Below are positions 59,035-64,000 of a stretch of DNA of 64,000 nt, in pieces (positions within the stretch are counted from its first letter, which is position 1; each line of letters starts with the position of its first letter). The notes under the pieces were generated by a model, which searched no databases, was not told where the DNA came from, and saw nothing but the letters and a program-made list of their open reading frames with translations. The position numbers and the translations under genes were made by a program. This DNA is from JBBDNV01 sp040877415. Its GTDB lineage: Bacteria > Planctomycetota > Planctomycetia > Pirellulales > PALSA-1355. The stretch lies in NCBI GenBank assembly GCA_040877415.1, contig JBBDNV010000157.1:1-64000 (forward strand), written 5' to 3'.

Positions 59035-60306
59035 TCAGGCGGCCGTTTTCCGCGGCTGCGTGGCCGGCTGGCTGGGCAGCACCCGATGGGGAATGAAATG
59101 GGGCGTCAAAACCCGCGCCGGCCGCCGCTCGAATTCGTCGAGCAGATATTGGGCCGCCGCGGCCGCGGCCCCGCCGTGCCCGACCACGTCTTTCAATCGC
59201 GCCAGTCGTGCCACCAGCCGCTGGCGCGCCGGCACGTCCGTGAGCCACTCGATCACGTGCCGCGCCAGTTGCCCCGTGCGGTCCTCGCAGGTCAGGTACT
59301 CGGGAAACAGCGCCTCGTCGGCCTCGGGCGAATCGGGGTCGTAGGGAGTCGTGTCTTTGCCAAATACGTCGCCGGCGGCCAGCAGGTTCACGAGCGTGAT
59401 GTACTTCACGCGGCGGAAACGCTTTTGCACCGCATAGGCCAACGGCGAAATCCAATACAGGATCGCCGTCGGCTTCGTGTGGTAGAGCAATTCCAGCGAC
59501 ACCGAACCGGACACCGCCAGACAGCAATCCGCCAGATGGATCAACTCCGGCGTCCGGCGCACGAACACCTCGACCGGCAATCCGCTGCGGGCGGCGGCCG
59601 CGCGGGCCAGTTGGGCGTGATGCGGCCGAAAGGCTGCCACGGCGAAGCGCGCCTCGGGCACCCGGGCGTGCACCAGCCGCGCCGCTTGCAGCAAATGCCG
59701 GATGTTGTGCGTGACCTCCTGCGTGCGCGAGCCCGGCAGAATCGTGACCAGCGGCCGCCCGGGATCGCGTTGCCTGGCCAGGAACGCTTCATCCAGCTTT
59801 TGGCAGCGGACTTCGTCGAAGTAGGGATGGCCCACGAAGGTGGCGTTGCAGCCGCGCTCGGCAAGCCAGCCAACCTCGAAGGGCAGCCCGCACAGCACGT
59901 GATCGACGTAGCGCCGCATCTTCGCCACGCGCCACGACGCCCAGGCCCAGATCTGCGGGGGCGCGTAATAAAACACCGGGATGCCGTGCGCCTTGGCCCG
60001 CCGCGCGATCCACCAATTGAAGCCCGGATAGTCCACCAGCACGACGGCGTCGGGCCGCTGGTGGCGAAAGTAGCGATCGGCCCGCCCCGCCAGCGCCAGA
60101 AACTTGTGAAGGTTCACCAGCACGCGCAGAAACCACATCACGGCCAGCGCCGTCAGGTCGGCGTGCAAGTGGCAGCCCGCCGCGGCCATCTCGGGCCCGC
60201 CGTAGCCGACGGCTTCGATCGCCCCGCAGCGCGAGCGCAGCTCGCGGATCAGATTGGCGCCGTGCAAATCGCCGCTCGGTTCGCCGGCGGAGAAAAAAAT
60301 CTTCAT
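59035..60306 (-). CDS. lpxB: Lipid-A-disaccharide synthase
   Basis: This 423-residue GT19 enzyme joins UDP-2,3-diacylglucosamine and lipid X at the inner membrane. It begins MKIFFSAGEPSGDLHGANLIREL, the family signature. Other strings are VLVDYPGFNWWIARRAKAHGIPVFYYAPPQIWAW, FVGHPYFDE and ILPGSRTQEV. AAGGG lies upstream of the ATG. Together with waaA it shows lipid A synthesis. Confidence 0.95.
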   Translation of the reverse strand: MKIFFSAGEPSGDLHGANLIRELRSRCGAIEAVGYGGPEMAAAGCHLHADLTALAVMWFLRVLVNLHKFLALAGRADRYFRHQRPDAVVLVDYPGFNWWIARRAKAHGIPVFYYAPPQIWAWASWRVAKMRRYVDHVLCGLPFEVGWLAERGCNATFVGHPYFDEVRCQKLDEAFLARQRDPGRPLVTILPGSRTQEVTHNIRHLLQAARLVHARVPEARFAVAAFRPHHAQLARAAAARSGLPVEVFVRRTPELIHLADCCLAVSGSVSLELLYHTKPTAILYWISPLAYAVQKRFRRVKYITLVNLLAAGDVFGKDTTPYDPDSPEADEALFPEYLTCEDRTGQLARHVIEWLTDVPARQRLVARLARLKDVVGHGGAAAAAAQYLLDEFERRPARVLTPHFIPHRVLPSQPATQPRKTAA

Positions 60307-60340
60307 TTTCCCTTTTGGAGTTCTGAGGATTCAGCGGCCG

Positions 60341-60411
60341 GGTGCCATGCTCACGCTTCGTGAGCATGCCGATCGTTCGACGCACCAAAGCATGGCACCA
60401 CATGGCACCCC
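60341..60411. repeat. Palindromic repeat family A, copy 5, with outer repeat
   Basis: CATGCTCACG, CTT, CGTGAGCATG at 60346-60368. An outer GGTGCCATG is mirrored by CATGGCACC at 60391 and again at 60402 (CATGGCACCC). The copy lies between lpxB and the glycosyltransferase gene. Confidence 0.65.
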
Positions 60412-60417
60412 AAAGCG

Positions 60418-61212
60418 TCAACCCGAGTCGCCGGATTGTTTCTCCACCGGCATGAACGCCGGCTGTGGGACGTAGCGCGGCCGAGCGGCGTCGTAGCGGG
60501 CCGGCACCATCCGCGGCTCGTCTGCGCCGGCGCGCATCATTTCGCTGGCCAGGTGCGGCTCAAATCGCCGGTCGAGCCAATAGCTGGCCAGCCGATCCAC
60601 CAGTCCGGCTCGATAGATCGTGCCTTGCGGCGGCAGCCCGTCGGCGAGCATTAAGCGGCACACGCGAAACCCCCGCCGCGCGACGATTTTTCCCAGGATC
60701 CGAAACGCGCCGCGCGCCAGCGCCAATCCGGCGACCGCTTCGCGGCGAGCCGCCCAGAACAGATCCTCCGAAGGCTGCAATTGGGGCTCTCCCGCGATCA
60801 ATCGCGGCACCCGCGCGACGCGCTGCCAAAGTTCCGTCCGCAGCGGGCGCTCGTGGCTGGCGATCACCAGGTCGTTTTGCGAGAGCCGCGCAACCAGGTG
60901 CGGAATATAGCGCGTCGACGCGCCATCGCGGGGGTCGACGGCGATCACCAGGTCGCCCCCGGCGGCGGCCAGCCCGGCCGTCAGGGCCGCGCCGGTTCCG
61001 CGCGGCTTGTCGAAACGCAGCACGCGCAGTTGTTCGTGCTCGGCCAGCAATTCTTTCAGGCTGCCGGAGGCCGGCTGTGCCGAGGCGTCGTCAATGCAGA
61101 TGATCTCATAGGGCAGAAGCAGGCCACCCAGCACCTGGCAGAGTTGCGGCAGCAAGCGGCCGATCGCGTCGGCTGCATCCCGCTGGGGGATCAAAACCGA
61201 ATAGTGAATCAT
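60418..61212 (-). CDS. Family 2 glycosyltransferase
   Basis: This 264-residue protein has the GT2 opening IHYSVLIPQRDAADAIGRLL, a nucleotide-binding ICIDDASAQP and a DxD-like VIAVDPRDGAST. The second half (ARVPRLIAGEPQLQPSEDLFWAARREAV) is less typical, and the GT-A acceptor motif is not clear. It would transfer a sugar from a nucleotide donor; target unknown, plausibly an envelope glycan given lpxB next to it. ATG 61212 is used; a longer frame to 61398 is unsupported. Confidence 0.75.
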   Translation of the reverse strand: MIHYSVLIPQRDAADAIGRLLPQLCQVLGGLLLPYEIICIDDASAQPASGSLKELLAEHEQLRVLRFDKPRGTGAALTAGLAAAGGDLVIAVDPRDGASTRYIPHLVARLSQNDLVIASHERPLRTELWQRVARVPRLIAGEPQLQPSEDLFWAARREAVAGLALARGAFRILGKIVARRGFRVCRLMLADGLPPQGTIYRAGLVDRLASYWLDRRFEPHLASEMMRAGADEPRMVPARYDAARPRYVPQPAFMPVEKQSGDSG

Positions 61213-61396
61213 GGGCGGCCCTGCCACCAAACGCACGCCAAGTCCTTTGGCACTCCGCGGCGGTGGCAAGTATCTCAAAATCGGGCCGGTGCTGTAAAGT
61301 GCAGTTTCCGCGCACGCCCGACGGCGGCGAGCGCCCTTGCGGCAAGAAAAAACCGCCGGGAAAACCGCGCAAAAAATCCGGTCCGTCGCGGCGCGC

Positions 61397-61429
61397 AAAA
61401 AAAGGGCGCCCCGTCGGGAGCGCCCCTTT
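61397..61429 (-). terminator. Intrinsic terminator of the YHS-like gene
   Basis: On the minus strand AAAGGGGCGC and GCGCCC pair around about 10 nt and are followed by seven T residues. It lies 30 bp after the stop at 61459. Confidence 0.75.
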
Positions 61430-61458
61430 GATGTGTTCGCGATTGCTTTGAAACGACC

Positions 61459-61902
61459 CTACTCCTTCGCCGGCTTGAAGCCTTTCGACGTGTCGGCCAG
61501 CAAGCAATTGATCTTTTCGTCATCGCTGGCAAGCTTGTTGACCTTGCCGAAGCAGTTGTTGCAGCAGACGCAGATCTCGACGCCGGCAAGCTTCACCACC
61601 TTTTCGGGATTGATAGGCTTGCCCGTCAAAGGACAATTGACCTGCTTCAATTGACCCGTCTGGACCAATTGCAGGTTAGCCTTGCCGGCGAACTTTTTCT
61701 CGTTCTTGGCGAACGCCTTGGGGCAATTCGGGCAGCAGAATTCCACTTCGCCGCCGTTGAACGCCACCTTGTGGTCCGCGCTAGTCGCCTTGCCGGAGAC
61801 GGGGCACTTCAAGGCCACCTTTTCCTTCTCCGCCGCACGCAACGACCCAGCCACTACGAGACTAGCGACGGCAAGCGCCGCAACAAACAGCCGAGATTTC
61901 AT
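61459..61902 (-). CDS. Exported protein with two YHS/TRASH-like metal-binding domains
   Basis: This 147-residue protein has a signal peptide (MKSRLFVAALAVASLVVAGSLRAAE, cleavage about 23). Two similar modules follow: CPVSGK (Cys 33) with FCCPNC (56, 57, 60), and CPLTGK (Cys 90) with CVCCNNC (111-117). Such Cys clusters are the YHS/TRASH pattern, which binds copper or other heavy metals in the periplasm. The protein probably buffers or traffics metal; the ion is not known. AGGAAAGGA upstream is a good ribosome site. Confidence 0.75.
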   Translation of the reverse strand: MKSRLFVAALAVASLVVAGSLRAAEKEKVALKCPVSGKATSADHKVAFNGGEVEFCCPNCPKAFAKNEKKFAGKANLQLVQTGQLKQVNCPLTGKPINPEKVVKLAGVEICVCCNNCFGKVNKLASDDEKINCLLADTSKGFKPAKE

Positions 61903-62151
61903 GGCAATGGTTCCTTTCCTAAAGGTGTCTCAAATCCGTGGGCCCAAGTCTACCGTGTATTTACCCGCAAGGCGAGCCTCGGCAGCCAGCAGCCCTCAAA
62001 GTCGGTGATCGCCCGTCTACATCCGAAAAATCCTCGCCACGGCCCCAGAGCCGCAAGCGGCATTATTTTCGACCATGCGAACCGTTAAAGTCAAGCAACT
62101 TTGCCTGACACGCACAGATTCGCGGAAAAAAAGGTTCCCCCAGGTCGCCCG
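61903..62151. other. 249-bp gap, no gene recognised
   Basis: The minus strand has a TTGACT-like box near 62092-62087 but no convincing -10 hexamer at the right spacing. No repeat or RNA gene is apparent. Confidence 0.35.
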
Positions 62152-62724
62152 CTACCCTCCGTCGGCGGCACCTTGGCGGGCGGCCACGAGCAGCTCCAAG
62201 TAGCTGCGCCGTTCGCTGTTGCTTAAATTCAGCCGGCCAGCCAATGACGAAATCGCGTCTCGGGCCGCGTCCACATGGTCCTCGCCCGCCATAATCTCCA
62301 GCTCCACGAAGTCGCCCAGCCCCTCGACCTGATCGAGCGCCACGCCGATCTCGCGGCCGCCCCATACAAGCGTGTAGTGGACGCGGCGTTTGCGCACTTC
62401 GGCGAACCGACCAAACGACAGGGCCACGAGCAACCCCGCGGCATTGTCGGCCGCTTGTTGGCCCTCGGGCAATTCGATCTCGATCTCGTGCCGGGTTTTG
62501 GTGGAAGTGTCCAGTTTGGGGCCTTTGTAGGTAACATAGTTGCGCTGCCCCACGCGCCGTAGCCGCAGGGCCTCGTCGGTTTGGGCGAAGTCGCGTTGGG
62601 GATGCGCGAAATAGCTGTCGACTTGCGACTCGGTTGCGCCCGGGGCGGCGCCAAGCGCGGCCAACTGCCGCTCTAGCGAGGTGACATCGGAAACGCGGAA
62701 TTTTTGCTCGACTTCGATGGCCAT
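62152..62724 (-). CDS. CYTH-domain protein, class IV adenylate cyclase (CyaB)-like
   Basis: The N-terminus MAIEVEQKFRV holds the CYTH signature ExExK (E4, E6, K8). The tunnel residues recur in LRLRRVGQRNYVTYKGP, TRHEIEIELPEG, and a late VELEIM. The enzymes act on triphosphate substrates: class IV adenylate cyclases make cAMP, others are thiamine or inorganic triphosphatases. Which activity applies is uncertain. ATG 62724 is chosen; the frame extends to 62784 into the divergent gene. It is divergent from the thioredoxin gene with 47 bp between starts. Confidence 0.82.
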   Translation of the reverse strand: MAIEVEQKFRVSDVTSLERQLAALGAAPGATESQVDSYFAHPQRDFAQTDEALRLRRVGQRNYVTYKGPKLDTSTKTRHEIEIELPEGQQAADNAAGLLVALSFGRFAEVRKRRVHYTLVWGGREIGVALDQVEGLGDFVELEIMAGEDHVDAARDAISSLAGRLNLSNSERRSYLELLVAARQGAADGG

Positions 62725-62771
62725 GCTGCGGCAGCCTGGTGTGTCAGTTCGACCCATTCTGGAAAACACCC

Positions 62772-63818
62772 ATGACGGATGCAACCGACCCTCCAGCGGC
62801 GCGCAACGGGCGGCCCGTGAGGTTTTGGCTCACTTTGGCCGTATTGGCCGCCGGCGTGTTCGTTTATGTCCTGCTGATAACCACGCCCACCGGAGGACCA
62901 AAAGGCACCGAGGGACCGGCCATCGGCCGCCGGCTGGGATACCTGCGCTTGGAAGGGCTCACCGGCGAGGCCGGGGAAGTTTCGCTCGACGACCTCGAGG
63001 GGCGGGTGACGCTTTTGAACTATTGGGGCACGTGGTGCCCGCCGTGCCTGCGCGAGTTTCCCGAGATTGTCGAGCTCGACGAGCGGTTCGGCGGCCGAGA
63101 CGATTTTCGCCTGTACGCCGTGTCGTGCGGCCAGCGGGATGATCCGACGCTCGACGAGCTGCGCGACGAGACCGAGTCGTTTCTGGCATCGCGCCGCTTC
63201 ACGCTGCCGACCTATGCGGATCCCAACGGTGCCAGCCGCAAAGCGATGGTCCTCGTGCTCGGGCTCGGCGAGATGGCGTACCCGACCACGCTGGTATTCG
63301 ACCGCCAAGGCGTGATCCGCGGTTTCTGGCCAGGCTACCATCCGCGCGCCGCGCGCGAGATGGCGGAGCTGATCGAACAACTTCTGGCCGCGCCGCACGA
63401 AAAAGGGGACGCAGCGACGCAGGGCGTTTCAGTTCCGTCCAGGGTTTCCCCTTGCGTGCCATGCAGTGCCATGCTCACGGTTTGCTCGCGCTTGCGTGAT
63501 CATGCCCGCCCCATTGTATCCGTGATGCCGCGATTGTGCCCTTTTCCACTTCCAATACCTGATGTCCCCTTCTGTGCTTCACGGCTTCCACGCGAACGAC
63601 TGGACGATCTGGGCAACCTGGCCGCGCGGATCGCGCAGCGAATCGGCGTACATGAAGACAAGCACGGCCGTCTGTTTCCCGAACGCGCGCGCAAAGACGT
63701 CGGCGTTGGCCGTCCCGCCGTAGTCGGAGTACCAAAGATCGTAGCTCAGGGTCACTCTCTGCCACTTGCCAAATTCCGACCGGCTGAGGGACACCTTCTT
63801 CGAGAAGCCCGACGCTAG
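62772..63818 (+). CDS. Membrane-anchored TlpA-like thioredoxin with an anomalous C-terminal extension
   Basis: Residues about 17-37 form a membrane anchor (FWLTLAVLAAGVFVYVLLI). The redoxin domain has NYWGTWCPPCLREFPE (Cys 89 and 92) and VYPTTLVF-like AYPTTLVFDRQG with the cis-Pro. The domain ends near LIEQLLAAP (residue 208, about 63397). The frame then stays open for another 140 residues through a dispersed palindromic repeat and about 240 bp antisense to the next gene. That tail has no thioredoxin-like features. I think the natural stop was lost, probably by repeat insertion; the true protein may be truncated or fused. ATG 62772 (MTDATDPPAARN). Confidence 0.7.
   Translation: MTDATDPPAARNGRPVRFWLTLAVLAAGVFVYVLLITTPTGGPKGTEGPAIGRRLGYLRLEGLTGEAGEVSLDDLEGRVTLLNYWGTWCPPCLREFPEIVELDERFGGRDDFRLYAVSCGQRDDPTLDELRDETESFLASRRFTLPTYADPNGASRKAMVLVLGLGEMAYPTTLVFDRQGVIRGFWPGYHPRAAREMAELIEQLLAAPHEKGDAATQGVSVPSRVSPCVPCSAMLTVCSRLRDHARPIVSVMPRLCPFPLPIPDVPFCASRLPRERLDDLGNLAARIAQRIGVHEDKHGRLFPERARKDVGVGRPAVVGVPKIVAQGHSLPLAKFRPAEGHLLREARR
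63405..63506. repeat. Composite repeat with family A copy 6 (degenerate)
   Basis: GGGGACGCAGCGACGCAGGG and TTTCCCC bracket a first part. GTGCCATGCTCACGG followed by GCGTGATCATG is an imperfect family A palindrome (63467-63505). It lies inside the C-terminal extension of the thioredoxin gene. Confidence 0.5.
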
Positions 63819-64000
63819 ACGAGGCCCGTTCTCGGTCATTCGCTTCGCAATCTGCTGCGGGGTCAATTCGACGAGATACACCCTCATCTGGATGTCATGA
63901 TAAGAACTTGAATTGTGGCCCCAGCCGTCGCCCCCCAGATGGGCCAGGCAAGCACCGAACGGCAACAGCGCATTAACGATTTCGGCGTATTCCTTGTCCC
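63579..64000 (-). CDS. Unknown protein, 5' end beyond the window
   Basis: The minus-strand frame is open to the window edge (reading DKEYAEIVNALLPFG before the first internal start-like TTG at 63965), so the real start lies outside. The visible 140 residues contain VYLVELTPQQIAKRMTENG, FGKWQRVTLSYDLWYSDYGGTANADVF and a C-terminal QIVQSFAWKP. I do not recognise the family. The 3' part overlaps the readable tail of the thioredoxin gene in antisense, which is likelier to be an artefact of the latter. Confidence 0.6.
   Translation of the reverse strand, partial: DKEYAEIVNALLPFGACLAHLGGDGWGHNSSSYHDIQMRVYLVELTPQQIAKRMTENGPRLASGFSKKVSLSRSEFGKWQRVTLSYDLWYSDYGGTANADVFARAFGKQTAVLVFMYADSLRDPRGQVAQIVQSFAWKP

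Noticed and set aside
58934..59527. N-terminal extension of the M50 protease
   Set aside because: The frame is open but runs through lpxB and has no domain-like sequence; GTG 58933 starts where family-like sequence begins.

Overview
The window is GC-rich (my estimate is above 60% G+C over most of it) and looks like a chromosomal segment of a planctomycete, probably Pirellulales-like. The reasons are the LPS genes (waaA, lpxB), an unusually long SecA, FHA/GAF sigma-54 regulators, TPR-glycosyltransferase fusions, PQQ-type beta-propellers, short secreted aromatic proteins and many interspersed palindromic repeats. This placement is inference from gene content; no rRNA or tRNA is present to anchor it.

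Layout. 1-13.2 kb: an MFS transporter convergent with a long minus-strand series. Read 5' to 3', that series is an FHA-GAF-AAA-Fis sigma-54 activator, a PQQ-propeller protein, two tandem TPR/glycosyltransferase paralogues, an FkbM methyltransferase and a fused HyuA-HyuB hydantoinase/oxoprolinase. 13.4-24.4 kb: housekeeping genes cbiX, a C-terminal processing protease, an MBL hydrolase, secA, waaA and metK. 24.47-27.57 kb: a compositionally foreign insertion with 12-bp terminal inverted repeats and a 9-bp target duplication. It carries a transposase remnant, a 45-residue zinc-ribbon gene and a single-chain nuclease-methylase-specificity (type IIG-like) restriction enzyme. 27.6-39 kb: an unknown membrane protein, a zinc metallopeptidase-like protein, a methyltransferase, a UDP-sugar pyrophosphorylase, manC, an alpha/beta hydrolase, ruvX, an SDR epimerase, an MBL hydrolase, a small secreted protein and an M20 deacylase. 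39.2-54.3 kb: a complete 14-gene nuoABCDEFGHIJKLMN operon for respiratory complex I. Its leader holds a sigma-70-like promoter, a terminator-like hairpin and a 14-bp perfect inverted repeat. 54.4-64 kb: a degenerate PAS-AAA-Fis regulator, a pseudo-receiver protein, an Mrp/ApbC iron-sulfur carrier, a Lys-rich micropeptide with a structured leader, a site-2-protease-like M50 protein, lpxB, a GT2 protein, a double YHS/TRASH-like metal-binding protein, a CYTH/CyaB protein, a TlpA-like thioredoxin and an edge-truncated unknown gene.

Most genes are ordinary cell-envelope, respiration and metabolism genes. The accessory signal sits in the 3.1-kb restriction transposon, whose empty target site can be reconstructed from the sequence. 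The rest is in the repeat families: one supplies a start codon, one forms a 116-bp tandem duplication inside the nuo operon, and one lies within a readable C-terminal extension of a thioredoxin gene.
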